The position numbers were made by a program, and so were the translations under genes. A stretch of 64,000 nucleotides of DNA, taken from the NCBI GenBank assembly GCA_036521075.1, contig DATDIL010000187.1, positions 62,001-126,000 of the forward strand. The letters are read 5' to 3'. Source of the stretch: DAIDKA01 sp036521075 (GTDB lineage: Bacteria > Pseudomonadota > Gammaproteobacteria > Steroidobacterales > Steroidobacteraceae). Within the stretch, counting starts at the first letter, position 1. Each line of letters starts with the position of its first letter. Of the stretch, positions 18,250 through 27,122 are shown piece by piece. The notes below the pieces were generated by a model that worked only from the letters and a program-made list of their open reading frames with translations, had not been told where the DNA came from and did not search any database.

Positions 18250-18631
18250 CGGACCTTCCTTTCTTGGAAAGGTTGCGCAGAGTCTCTTCAGCCTCTTTCA
18301 CGTCTTTTAGCGTCAATTGTCCGGATTCGATCAGATGCGCCATGAGCGGTTGCATGCGCTGGCCGAAAATGCGCAAAAGCTCGTCTACGAAGCGTCCTTG
18401 GGCGGCGGCCTTGGAGACTGCAGCCTCGAATATGTTCGCATTGCTGATTCGTTTCACACGCCGGACCGCCTTCTTGCGCTCCAGGCGATTCACCATCGTT
18501 TGCACCGTGGTATAGGCGGGGCGCTGAGATTCCGGGAAAGTTTCCTGAATCTCGCGCACTGAACATTGGCCTGCCATCCACAGCGCCTCCATGATCCGGA
18601 GTTCCAAGGCGGTAAGCTTGGGATTCACCAT
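18242..18631 (-). CDS. BlaI/MecI-family transcriptional repressor
   Basis: A 129-residue winged-helix repressor. PKLTALELRIMEALW is the N-terminal helix, YTTVQTMVNRLERKKAVRR the recognition helix and wing, and the C-terminal half is a helical dimerisation region containing the protease-sensitive site. I prefer the ATG giving MVNPKLTALE over a GTG three codons earlier. The downstream M56 peptidase overlaps it, the classical repressor-protease pairing. A dyad-like sequence just upstream (18647-18662) is the likely autoregulatory operator. Confidence 0.9.
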   Translation of the reverse strand: MVNPKLTALELRIMEALWMAGQCSVREIQETFPESQRPAYTTVQTMVNRLERKKAVRRVKRISNANIFEAAVSKAAAQGRFVDELLRIFGQRMQPLMAHLIESGQLTLKDVKEAEETLRNLSKKGRSDG

Positions 18632-18646
18632 CCGATGCACTCATGC

Positions 18647-18662
18647 TACTACAACTGTCGTA
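18647..18662 (-). promoter_or_regulatory. Putative BlaI operator
   Basis: TACTACAACTGTCGTA is an imperfect dyad: TACTACAA against TACGACAG on the other strand, matching at six of eight positions. It resembles the TAC.ACA...TGT.GTA pattern bound by BlaI-type repressors. A second TACTACA half-site lies at 18668-18674. Both sit immediately upstream of the repressor gene. Between here and the pyrF stop at 18929 (about 270 bases) I see no gene, only a weak GCCGG/CCGGC hairpin at 18857-18869. Confidence 0.5.
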
Positions 18663-18928
18663 AACTCTACTACACCTACTAGTGACCGCACAAGCTCCGC
18701 ACGGTCTGGTCTGTTGGCCGGCGCAAAGCGGCGGGTAGCGTTGCGGACTACCGGCGCTGCACACGGAAAGCGAATTGCCGGGCGGACCGAGCTGCGCAGG
18801 CGTCTGTCGCGCTTTGGGCGTTCCTCCATGGAGCCGTTGCGTTCTCATCGTTAAATGCCGGAAACCGGCCGCTCGTCACCGGTGGCTTTGATCAATTGGG
18901 TCAGCTGCGGTCAGTCGACACGCTGCCG

Positions 18929-19750
18929 TCAGCGCCTCACGCGGTGCCGATTGATCTGGTCACGCAGCGTGCGCGCAGCCGTGCGCGCCGCCTCGATCCA
19001 GGTGTCATCGCTGGCGGCATACAGGATGGCGCGTGAGGAACTCACCATGAGTCCGTTGCCGGCCGCGGTCTGACCGTTGGTCACGACCGCCTGCACCTCA
19101 CCGCCCTGCGCGCCCACGCCGGGAACCAGGAATGGCATGTCCCCGGTCAGGGCGCGCACCCGCGCCAGTTCACGTGGGTAGGTCGCACCCACCACCAGGG
19201 CGCAATTGCCGCGCGAGTTCCAGCGGCTTGCGGCCAGCTGTGCGACTACTTCGAAAAGCTTGCGCCCCCCGGTGTCCAGGTCCTGCAGATCGCCGGCACC
19301 GGGATTGGAGGTCCGGCACAGCACGATCACACCGCGATCCTCGTACGCGAGGAACGGCTCGAGCGAATCGGTACCGAGATAGGGATTGACGGTCACGGCA
19401 TCGGCGCCGTAGCGCTCGAAGGCCTCGATGGCATAGCGGTCGGCCGTATTGCCGACATCGCCACGCTTAGCGTCGAGAATGACGGGAATCCCCGGGTGAT
19501 GCTGATGGATGTATTCAATGGTGCGCTCGAGCTGGTCCTCGGCTTCGTACGCCGCGTAATGCGCGAACTGCGGCTTGTAGGCGCACACGAGGTCCGCGGT
19601 GGCATCAATGATGGCGCGGTTGAATTGAAAGATCGGGGAAGCCACGCCGGCCAGTTCGGACGGAAACTTCTCCAGTTCGGGGTCCAGGCCAACGCATACC
19701 AGGGAGTCATTGCGCGTCCAGGCCGCCTTGAGCTGCTCGACGAATTTCAT
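18929..19750 (-). CDS. pyrF: Orotidine 5'-phosphate decarboxylase, type 2
   Basis: Last enzyme of UMP synthesis, decarboxylating OMP. The protein has 273 residues and carries LDAKRGDVGNTADRYA, the catalytic Asp-Lys-Asp motif in the form typical of the longer type-2 family (DAKRxD), not the LDLKxxDIPNT of the short enzyme usual in enteric bacteria. The start is the ATG giving MKFVEQLK, preferred to a GTG three codons upstream. It lies fifteen bases after the mnmG stop on the same strand, in the place where rsmG often follows mnmG. Confidence 0.95.
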   Translation of the reverse strand: MKFVEQLKAAWTRNDSLVCVGLDPELEKFPSELAGVASPIFQFNRAIIDATADLVCAYKPQFAHYAAYEAEDQLERTIEYIHQHHPGIPVILDAKRGDVGNTADRYAIEAFERYGADAVTVNPYLGTDSLEPFLAYEDRGVIVLCRTSNPGAGDLQDLDTGGRKLFEVVAQLAASRWNSRGNCALVVGATYPRELARVRALTGDMPFLVPGVGAQGGEVQAVVTNGQTAAGNGLMVSSSRAILYAASDDTWIEAARTAARTLRDQINRHRVRR

Positions 19751-19764
19751 CGGTCCCACACTCT

Positions 19765-21669
19765 TCAGGCCACGCGGGTAGCGGTGTACTTCTTCAGATA
19801 CACGAGCAGGATGGAGATGGCAGCGGGCGTCACGCCGGGAATGCGCGCGGCCTGACCGAGGGTCGCCGGGTGCACCTCGCTCAGGCGCTGGCGCACCTCC
19901 GTGGACAGGCCGGGCACGAGCCCGAAATCAAGCTCGGTGGGCACGCGGATCGACTCGCTGCGCAGCTGTCGCTCGACTTCCTGGTTTTGGCGCTGGATGT
20001 AGCCGGCATACTTGGCCGTGACTTCCATCTGCAGGGCGACCTGCGCCGGCAGCCGCTCATCGACCTGATCCCACTTGGGGCTGCCCGCAAGCTCGATGAT
20101 ATCGGCATAGCCGACGCCCGGTCGCCGCAGCAGTTCCAGCGCGCTGTAGTCGCGGGCCGGTGGCAGCCCGGCCAGCACCCGCTCGCTCCAGGCGCTCGGC
20201 ACCTGTTCGGGCTTCACGCGGGTCGCGGACAGGCGCTCGAATTCCCGCCGCACCAGGGATGCGCGTTCGTTGAACAGCCGCCAGCGCTCCTCGTCGATGA
20301 GGCCCAGCTGGTGGCCCTGCCCCGTCAAACGCAGGTCGGCATTGTCTTCGCGCAGCAGCAGCCGGTGTTCGGCGCGGCTGGTGAACATGCGATAGGGTTC
20401 GGGGGCACCGCGCGTAATCAGATCGTCCACCAGCACGCCCAGGTACGCCTCGCTGCGTTTCGGAATCCACGGTTCCGCGCCGCGCACGTGCTGGACGGCA
20501 TTGATGCCGGCGAGCAGCCCCTGGGCCGCGGCCTCTTCATAACCGGTCGTGCCATTGATCTGGCCGGCGAAGAACAGACCGCCGATGGCGCGCGTCTGCA
20601 ACGAAGCGGCGAGCTCGCGCGGGTCAAAGAAATCGTACTCGATGGCATAACCGGGTCGGGTCAGATGCGCCTGCTCGAACCCGCGGATGCTGCGTACCAG
20701 TTCGTACTGCACATCGAAGGGGAGGCTCGTGGAGATGCCGTTCGGGTACACCTCGTGGGTGTCCAGACCCTCCGGCTCGACGAAGATCTGGTGCGAGCTC
20801 TTGTCCGCGAAGCGCACGACCTTGTCTTCGACCGAAGGACAGTAACGCGGACCCACCCCTTCAATCACGCCGGTGAACAGGGGCGAGCGGTCGGTGGCCT
20901 GGCGGATGATCTCGTGCGTGCGCTCATTTGTCTCAGTAATGAAACAATCGACCTGTTTTGGATGATCACTGGCGCGACCGAGGAACGAAAACACCGGCAC
21001 GGGCACATCGCCGGGCTGGGCCCGCAGGACGGAGTAGTCGATGGTCCGGCCGTCGATACGCGGCGGGGTGCCGGTCTTCAATCGTCCGACCCGCAGGTCC
21101 ATTGCGCGCAGTTTCTCGGCCAGGCGGTTCGAGGGCGGATCTGCGGCGCGTCCGCCCGCGTGCTGTTCGAGGCCCACATGGATGCGGCCGCCCAGGAAAG
21201 TACCCACGGTGAGCACCACGGCGGGTGCCTCGAATACGATGCCGGAAACCGTGACCACTCCCGTGACCTGCCCCGCCTCGATCCGGAGGTCCGCGACCTC
21301 CTGCTGGAACAAGGCGAGATTCGGCGTGTTCTCGAGAGTGTGACGGATGAACTGCCGATAGCGCTGCCGATCGGCCTGCGCGCGGGTCGCGCGCACGGCG
21401 GGTCCCTTGCTCGCGTTCAGCGTGCGGAACTGGATACCGGCGTGATCGGCAGCGCGCGCCATGACTCCGCCGAGGGCATCGATTTCGCGCACCAGGTGAC
21501 CCTTGCCGATGCCGCCGATCGCGGGGTTGCAGCTCATCTGTCCGAGCGTGTCGATGCTGTGGGTGAGCAGCAGCGTGCGCGCACCCCGGCGCGCCGCCGC
21601 GAGCGCGGCTTCGGTGCCGGCATGACCGCCGCCGATGACAATGACTTCAAGAGTGTGCGCGAATCGCAT
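19765..21669 (-). CDS. mnmG: tRNA uridine 5-carboxymethylaminomethyl modification enzyme MnmG (GidA)
   Basis: FAD-dependent subunit that, with MnmE, modifies U34 of tRNAs reading split codon boxes. It has about 634 residues, the normal length. The FAD-binding start is IVIGGGHAGTEAALAAARRG. The family signatures TLGQMSCNPAIGGIGKGHLV and GQINGTTGYEEAAAQG are intact. The C-terminal helical domain that contacts MnmE and tRNA is complete. The ATG giving MRFAHTLEV is preferred to a GTG three codons earlier. Its partner mnmE lies 7.4 kb away on the same strand. Confidence 0.97.
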   Translation of the reverse strand: MRFAHTLEVIVIGGGHAGTEAALAAARRGARTLLLTHSIDTLGQMSCNPAIGGIGKGHLVREIDALGGVMARAADHAGIQFRTLNASKGPAVRATRAQADRQRYRQFIRHTLENTPNLALFQQEVADLRIEAGQVTGVVTVSGIVFEAPAVVLTVGTFLGGRIHVGLEQHAGGRAADPPSNRLAEKLRAMDLRVGRLKTGTPPRIDGRTIDYSVLRAQPGDVPVPVFSFLGRASDHPKQVDCFITETNERTHEIIRQATDRSPLFTGVIEGVGPRYCPSVEDKVVRFADKSSHQIFVEPEGLDTHEVYPNGISTSLPFDVQYELVRSIRGFEQAHLTRPGYAIEYDFFDPRELAASLQTRAIGGLFFAGQINGTTGYEEAAAQGLLAGINAVQHVRGAEPWIPKRSEAYLGVLVDDLITRGAPEPYRMFTSRAEHRLLLREDNADLRLTGQGHQLGLIDEERWRLFNERASLVRREFERLSATRVKPEQVPSAWSERVLAGLPPARDYSALELLRRPGVGYADIIELAGSPKWDQVDERLPAQVALQMEVTAKYAGYIQRQNQEVERQLRSESIRVPTELDFGLVPGLSTEVRQRLSEVHPATLGQAARIPGVTPAAISILLVYLKKYTATRVA

Positions 21670-21712
21670 GGAAAGCACGCTGCTTCAACGAGTTATAATT
21701 GCAGCCTATTGT

Positions 21713-23242
21713 ATGCGGCCCGCCCCGATATATCGACGCGTTCTGAGCCGCATTCCGGCGCTTGCCGCCATGGCCATCATGGCCGGCGCGGCTGTCCTGC
21801 TGGGCTCCCGTCCCCTGGCCGCGGCTTCGCCGGCACCGACCCTGAAGCTGACTCCCTGCCGGCTCACGCATCCCAGCCAGCTGGTCTCCGTGGAGGCACA
21901 GTGCGGCCGGCTGACCGTGCCCGAAGATCCCGCGACACCGGGCGGCCGCCAGCTGCAGCTGTTCGTCGCGCGTGTTCCGGCGGTCAGCGAGCACGGCCGT
22001 CCGGATCCGCTGTTCGTGCTCGCGGGCGGTCCGGGCCTGGCCGCCACGACTTTCTACACCGGCGTCGCGCCGGTCTTCGAGCGTATTCACCGCGACCGGG
22101 ACATCGTGCTGGTGGACCAGCGCGGCACGGGAGCCTCGAACGCGCTGACCTGCCCGGGCGTGACGGATCCGGATGCCCCGGATTCCACCGCAGCGCTCGT
22201 GCAGGAGGCGCGCAGCTGCCTGGCGTCGTTGTCCTCACACGCGAACGTGGCCGACTACACCACCTCGCTCGCGGTTCGGGATCTGGATGCGGTGCGCGCC
22301 GCCCTGGGCTACGCCACCATCAATCTCTACGGCGGTTCCTACGGAACACGCGTGGCGCAGCATTACCTGCGCCGCTATCCCGCCCATACGCGCACCGTGA
22401 TTCTGGACGGCGTCGTGCCCCCGCAGCTCACCCTCGGCGCCTCGCTGGCGATGGACGCGCAAGGCGCACTCGCGCGCATTTTTCGCCGCTGCGTGGCCGC
22501 GGCACCCTGCTACGCGCGCTTCGGCGATCCCAATGGCACCTTCGATGCCGTGCTGGCCGCGCTGAAGGCCCGCGCCGTTCCGGTCAGCGTGCCTGATCCG
22601 TTCACGGGACAGACCCGCAGCCTGACCTTCGATGCGGCCGATCTTGCGGCCGTGGTGCGCCTGTCCAGTTATTCCACGGAACAATCCGCACTGCTGCCGC
22701 TGGTGCTGGATGAGGCGCACACGCATGCCAACTTCACGCCCATAGCGGGGCTGATGCTGCAGGTCACGCACTCGCTGGACGATCTCATCGCCTACGGCAT
22801 GCACAACAGCGTGGTGTGCGCCGAGGATGTCGCGGACTACCGCGTGCAGGCGCAGGATCGCGACCGGCTGACCAGAACCTACATGGGAACCGCACAGCTG
22901 GACGCGCTCGAAGCCGTCTGCGCGCTGTGGCCGCACGGCCCGGTGGACGCGGACTTCCATCAGCCCCTGGAATCGAACCGACCGGTGCTGCTGCTCTCCG
23001 GCAGCGATGACCCGGTCACGCCACCCGAGTACGCGGCGCAGGCGGCGCGTGGGCTGCATGACAGCCTGCAGGTGGTGCTGACCGATATGGGCCATGGCCA
23101 GATCACCGCCCCGTGCGCGGCCCGGCTGCTCAGGCGCTTCATCGAACTGGGTAGCACCCATGGTCTGGAGGCTGAAATCGCCTGCATGCATCAAACGGTA
23201 CCGACCGCATTCGTCACCTCGTTCACGGGGCCACCGCCATGA
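21713..23242 (+). CDS. Exported alpha/beta hydrolase, S33/TAP-like peptidase family
   Basis: A 509-residue serine hydrolase with an N-terminal signal or anchor (hydrophobic residues about 12-33). The oxyanion region FVLAGGPGLAA, DQRGTGASNAL, the nucleophile elbow GGSYGTRVAQ, the Asp in SGSDDPVTPP and the His in DMGHGQ form the complete triad in order. The arrangement is that of tripeptidyl or prolyl aminopeptidases of family S33 with a C-terminal TAP-like domain. A TATAAT at 21694-21699 sits close upstream. The stop overlaps the ABC ATPase start (ATGA), so the hydrolase and transporter are probably co-translated. Confidence 0.87.
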   Translation: MRPAPIYRRVLSRIPALAAMAIMAGAAVLLGSRPLAAASPAPTLKLTPCRLTHPSQLVSVEAQCGRLTVPEDPATPGGRQLQLFVARVPAVSEHGRPDPLFVLAGGPGLAATTFYTGVAPVFERIHRDRDIVLVDQRGTGASNALTCPGVTDPDAPDSTAALVQEARSCLASLSSHANVADYTTSLAVRDLDAVRAALGYATINLYGGSYGTRVAQHYLRRYPAHTRTVILDGVVPPQLTLGASLAMDAQGALARIFRRCVAAAPCYARFGDPNGTFDAVLAALKARAVPVSVPDPFTGQTRSLTFDAADLAAVVRLSSYSTEQSALLPLVLDEAHTHANFTPIAGLMLQVTHSLDDLIAYGMHNSVVCAEDVADYRVQAQDRDRLTRTYMGTAQLDALEAVCALWPHGPVDADFHQPLESNRPVLLLSGSDDPVTPPEYAAQAARGLHDSLQVVLTDMGHGQITAPCAARLLRRFIELGSTHGLEAEIACMHQTVPTAFVTSFTGPPP

Positions 23243-23970
23243 TTGAGGCGCGGCACCTGCACAAGCGCTTCGGCACGGTCACGGCACTGCAGGATGTGTC
23301 GTTGACCGCCAGGGACGGCTGCATCACGGGGCTGCTGGGTCCAAATGGCGCGGGCAAGTCCACCACATTGCGCATTCTGTATACCGTGCTGCGGCCCGAC
23401 AGCGGCGATGCATACATCGATGGCATCAGCGTCAGTGAACGCTCGCTTGCGGCGCGCCGGCGCATGGGCGTACTGCCGCATGGCGCGGGTGTCTATCCGC
23501 ATCTGACGGCGCGCGAGAACATCCAGTACTTCGGCGAGTTGCACGGCCTGAGCCGCGCCGATTGCAGGCAGCGTGCCACGCAGACGATCGAACTGCTGGA
23601 GATGGCTGATTTCGCCGACCGTCAGGCCAAAGGCTTCTCGCAGGGCCAGCGACTGAAGACGGCACTGGCACGGGCAATGGTGCATGAGCCGCGGAACATT
23701 CTGCTCGATGAGCCCACCAACGGACTGGACGTGATGGCGGTGCGGACGCTGCGGGCGCTGCTGCTGAAGTTGAAGGCCACGGGACGCTGCATCCTGCTCT
23801 CCAGTCACGTGATGCAGGAAGTTGCCGCCCTGTGTGATGAGGTCGTGGTCATTGCCGGCGGCAGCGTGGTGGCGGATGGCACGCCCGAACAATTGCGGGC
23901 CCGGGCCGGAACTTCGGATCTGGAGGAAGCGTTCATGCGCTTCCTCGAACCCGTCGCGAGTCGGGCCTAG
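23239..23970 (+). CDS. ABC transporter ATP-binding protein, NatA-like
   Basis: A 243-residue ATPase: Walker A GPNGAGKST (about residues 36-44), signature FSQGQR, Walker B ILLDEPTNGLD and the switch His in LLSSHVMQE. The signature form FSQG and closing region place it with the NatA sodium-efflux / ABC-2 export group. The start overlaps the hydrolase stop, and its own stop overlaps the permease GTG by one base. A dedicated exporter pair with the next gene is clear; the substrate is not. Confidence 0.9.
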   Translation: MIEARHLHKRFGTVTALQDVSLTARDGCITGLLGPNGAGKSTTLRILYTVLRPDSGDAYIDGISVSERSLAARRRMGVLPHGAGVYPHLTARENIQYFGELHGLSRADCRQRATQTIELLEMADFADRQAKGFSQGQRLKTALARAMVHEPRNILLDEPTNGLDVMAVRTLRALLLKLKATGRCILLSSHVMQEVAALCDEVVVIAGGSVVADGTPEQLRARAGTSDLEEAFMRFLEPVASRA

Positions 23971-25148
23971 TGCACTCCGTGCTCACGGTGCTGCGCAAGG
24001 AGTTGCGCGAAAACCTGCGCGACCGCCGCAGCGTGATCTCCGCGCTGATCTTCAGCGCCGTGATGATGCCACTGGTCGTGGCAGTGCTGGTCAACCTGAC
24101 CGTGCGCCGCGGCCAGAACCAGGACAACCAGCCGGTGATTCTCGCGGTGGTACATGGCGAGCGCGCGCCGAATTTGCTGGCAGACCTGCGCCAATACGGC
24201 ATTGATGTGGTCGCGGTTAATTTGGATGACACAGCGGCCCGGGCGGCCGTGCAACACCAGCTGCGCAGAATCGTGCTTGCGATTCCCGACAACTACGCAA
24301 GCCAGCTGGCGCAAGGGCTGCCGGCGCCGGTCCTGCTGTACACCGATTCATCCGACGCCGCGGGGGCCGCCGATATCGGGCGCGTGCACGCGGTGCTGGC
24401 GCGGCATGCATCGCAGATTGCGCGGCTGCGGCTCATGGCGCGCGGCGTGGATCCGATGGTGCTGTCGGCAGTCGCCATTCAGGATGTCGATGTCGCCACT
24501 CCGACCAGCCGCTCGGTGCTGATCCTCGGCGCCCTCACCGCCCTCATCCTGATGACCATGCTCATGGGTGGCCTGCACGTCGCCCTCGATGCCACCGCAG
24601 GGGAACGCGAGCGCGGTTCCCTGGAACCGCTGCTGACGGTCCCGGTCCGCCGCGAACAGCTCATCTACGGCAAGATCCTCGCGGCCTGTGTGTTCATGCT
24701 CCTCGCGCTGACCGTGAGCGTCTGCGCCATGGCACTGGCGCTGCGGCATGTGGGACTGGAAAGGCTGGGTATGAACGAGAACATGAGTCCAGCCACCGTC
24801 CTGGCATTGATCGCCTGCTGCGCCCCGCTCGCCCCACTGAGCGCCTCGCTGATGACCATTGTGGCGGCCTTCACGCGCAGCTACCGCGAGGCGCAGACCT
24901 ACGTCGGTCTGATACTGGCGATCCCGACACTGCCGTTGATCTTCGCCAGCACCCTCGGCCTGCGACCCACCGCGTGGCTGATGATGGTGCCGTCGTTGAG
25001 CCAGCACTTTCTGGTCACGGGTCTACTGCGGGCCGAACCGGTGTCGGCGTCGTACGCGACGTTGTCCGTGAGCGTGTCGCTGGCGCTCGGTGTGGCGGCG
25101 GCCTACGGCGCGGGCCGGCTCTATCACCGCGAGGCGCTGCTGGGCTAG
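23970..25148 (+). CDS. ABC-2 type permease, NatB-like
   Basis: A 392-residue membrane protein: an N-terminal helix (about residues 20-44), a long periplasmic domain to about residue 180, then five C-terminal helices. LDATAGERERGSLEPLLTVP, the cytoplasmic coupling segment after the second helix, is the signature of NatB-like ABC-2 permeases. GTG start. It forms an exporter with the preceding ATPase, possibly for sodium or an amphiphile. Co-transcription with a secreted peptidase-like hydrolase suggests the exported or processed molecule may be a peptide, which is inference only. Confidence 0.88.
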   Translation: MHSVLTVLRKELRENLRDRRSVISALIFSAVMMPLVVAVLVNLTVRRGQNQDNQPVILAVVHGERAPNLLADLRQYGIDVVAVNLDDTAARAAVQHQLRRIVLAIPDNYASQLAQGLPAPVLLYTDSSDAAGAADIGRVHAVLARHASQIARLRLMARGVDPMVLSAVAIQDVDVATPTSRSVLILGALTALILMTMLMGGLHVALDATAGERERGSLEPLLTVPVRREQLIYGKILAACVFMLLALTVSVCAMALALRHVGLERLGMNENMSPATVLALIACCAPLAPLSASLMTIVAAFTRSYREAQTYVGLILAIPTLPLIFASTLGLRPTAWLMMVPSLSQHFLVTGLLRAEPVSASYATLSVSVSLALGVAAAYGAGRLYHREALLG

Positions 25149-25150
25149 CC

Positions 25151-26068
25151 TTAGGCTTTGGTCGGCAGTGCCGCGAGCTTCGCGAAGGCCTGCGTGCCCA
25201 TGCGGTAGTAGTTCGCGTCCCGTTCGGTTCCGACGGCGCAGTAGCCAACGGCCTGCGCCGCGGCCAGCGTCGAGGCGCTGCCGGCGAAGGGGTCGTAGAC
25301 GATCCCCGTACCCAGCGGCAGCGACGCACGCACCAGCTGGCGCAGAAAACCCTGCGGCTTCAGCGACGGGTGCGCGGCAATCGCGCGTTCGGCCCGTCCG
25401 GTCGGCGCGCTGGCAATAACGTCCTTGAACGGCGCGGTGGCCCCGACCCGGCGCAGCCCCCCGGTGCCCCAGCGCCTGAGATTCTCGGCGACCGTGCCTT
25501 CGAGCGGTTTGCGGAAGATCCCCCACGGCTCCCAGCCGGAACGCGCCATGACCGAGACGTCCGCATACTCAGCTTCGGCGCCCTTGGGGCGATCCCCGCC
25601 GCGCAATGTCTGGACCAGGCGCACGACTTCGCCGCGCTTTTCGAGGCCGCTGCGCTGCAGGGCATGGAAACTCAGCGTGGACAGCAATGGGTTGGAGGCG
25701 ATGAAAATGTGCCCACCGGGCACCAGCGCGCGATGCAGCGCGGCCCCCAGCCGCGCAAAGAACCCGGCAAGCTGTTCAAGTTCCGGCACTGACAGCACCG
25801 TGAAGCGCGGCAGCGGTCGACGCCGGATGCCATCCAACTGCGGTGGGATGCGCCACACGCCGCCGCGACCGGCGCGCAGTTTGCGATGATCGCGCGCAGC
25901 GTACTCGATGAGGCCGTAGGGAGGATCAGTCACGACCGCATGCAGGCTGCACGGCGGCAGCTCCTGCAGCCACCCGAGCGCATCGGCCTTTATCAGTGTC
26001 ACCGTCCTCGACAGGTGCACGCGCACCGCATCGCCGTGCATACGCAGCTGCGGCCAGTGCACCGCCAT
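25151..26068 (-). CDS. Orphan DNA N4/N6 methyltransferase
   Basis: A 305-residue SAM-dependent DNA methylase. The catalytic motif DPPY is at residues 48-51 and the SAM-binding motif FAGSAST at 261-267. Motif IV before motif I is the beta-class order shared by many N4-cytosine and N6-adenine methylases. A variable target-recognition region lies between. No restriction gene is adjacent, so it is a solitary methylase. The recognition sequence cannot be read from the protein. Convergent with natB, with only two bases between stops. Confidence 0.85.
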   Translation of the reverse strand: MAVHWPQLRMHGDAVRVHLSRTVTLIKADALGWLQELPPCSLHAVVTDPPYGLIEYAARDHRKLRAGRGGVWRIPPQLDGIRRRPLPRFTVLSVPELEQLAGFFARLGAALHRALVPGGHIFIASNPLLSTLSFHALQRSGLEKRGEVVRLVQTLRGGDRPKGAEAEYADVSVMARSGWEPWGIFRKPLEGTVAENLRRWGTGGLRRVGATAPFKDVIASAPTGRAERAIAAHPSLKPQGFLRQLVRASLPLGTGIVYDPFAGSASTLAAAQAVGYCAVGTERDANYYRMGTQAFAKLAALPTKA

Positions 26069-26074
26069 GGCAGG

Positions 26075-27115
26075 CTAAGGCACCTCTTTGAATCCATCCT
26101 TGGCGGCAGCGGGATCGGGCACGTGCACACCGCTATCCCAACCAGGCGGCATGCCATAGGGTACCGACAGCAGAATTGCCTCGACCTGGCTGATCCGGCC
26201 TTCCTTATTGATCTGGAAGATTTCATGGATCATCCAGGTCCACGGCGCGGTGCGCGTCACCTTGACGCTCTTGCCGTTCTTCAGGGTGTATGAGCGCACG
26301 GTGGCATCGTGATCGAAGCCGACACCGGCATAGACCAGGCCGCGCTCGCGATCGATCACCATGTAACGCCGATCGCGCAGCCGCGTATCGTCGTGATAGA
26401 AGCCCAGCGCGAAGGCTTCCTTGCACGAATAATTGGCGCCGTTCGGTGCAGCTCCCGCGGCGAGCGGGCGGTTGGTCGTATAGGCACCATCCTCGATGCG
26501 GTTGCAGTCATCGGCAAACAGCGGCGGATGGGTACCGGTGTTGTTCTCGATGCCGCTCCAATAGGTATTGGCGATCGCAATCATTTCCTGGCGGCTGCGC
26601 TGCGCGGCGGGCGGCAGCGCCTGCAGGAACTGCGGCCGGGGCGCATTGCCGAGCACATCAGGACGCGCCTGCCCGGGCGCACCGCCGAGCAGATCACTGG
26701 TGTGCGCGATGAGGCTTTCGATCTGCGTGATCTTGTGATCGACCACCTTGAGCCGCGTGGCGACCAGGATCGGGGCACCGTTCTCCGCGGCCTTGGCAAA
26801 AAAACCGATCTCGCCCATTTCCGGATCGGACACCTTCAGGCGGTACTTGCCGACCGAGCTGGCCGTGCGCCACAGGCCGTCCGGCAGCTTCAGCTCGACG
26901 CCATTCTCGGTATAGCGTGTACCCGGCGCGATCGCGACCTTCGAGGGGTCATGCGCGACCATCGCCGCGAGATACTTCTCGGCGAGGTCTTCCAGACACG
27001 TCCGATTGCAGTCTGCCGCGCGAGCGGCGTCCTGCGCGAGGGCCGGCCGCGGCGCGCCAAGCGTTGCTCCCAGGAGCATGGCGACGGCGAACAGGATGCT
27101 GAGTTTCGTCTTCAT
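26075..27115 (-). CDS. Secreted protein of unknown function (tandem paralogue A)
   Basis: A 346-residue protein with a signal peptide (LFAVAMLLGATLGAPRPALA). The mature part begins CNRTCLEDLAEKYLAAMVAH and contains a short Cys pair plus an NTF2/SnoaL-like pattern, repeated in the second half (YWSGIENNTG..FADDCNRIEDG). It shares its layout with the next gene upstream (27123-28097), including RGLVYAGVGFDH against RGLVYAVVMFQH. The ending PPGWDSGVHVPD resembles secreted proteins found beside steroid or aromatic catabolic genes, but no activity can be assigned. Confidence 0.7.
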   Translation of the reverse strand: MKTKLSILFAVAMLLGATLGAPRPALAQDAARAADCNRTCLEDLAEKYLAAMVAHDPSKVAIAPGTRYTENGVELKLPDGLWRTASSVGKYRLKVSDPEMGEIGFFAKAAENGAPILVATRLKVVDHKITQIESLIAHTSDLLGGAPGQARPDVLGNAPRPQFLQALPPAAQRSRQEMIAIANTYWSGIENNTGTHPPLFADDCNRIEDGAYTTNRPLAAGAAPNGANYSCKEAFALGFYHDDTRLRDRRYMVIDRERGLVYAGVGFDHDATVRSYTLKNGKSVKVTRTAPWTWMIHEIFQINKEGRISQVEAILLSVPYGMPPGWDSGVHVPDPAAAKDGFKEVP

Positions 27116-27122
27116 GATGGGC

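Noticed and set aside
19870..22596. 908-codon plus-strand frame across mnmG and the S33 hydrolase
   Set aside because: It runs antisense through mnmG and out of frame through the hydrolase; no domain, so a GC-rich shadow frame.
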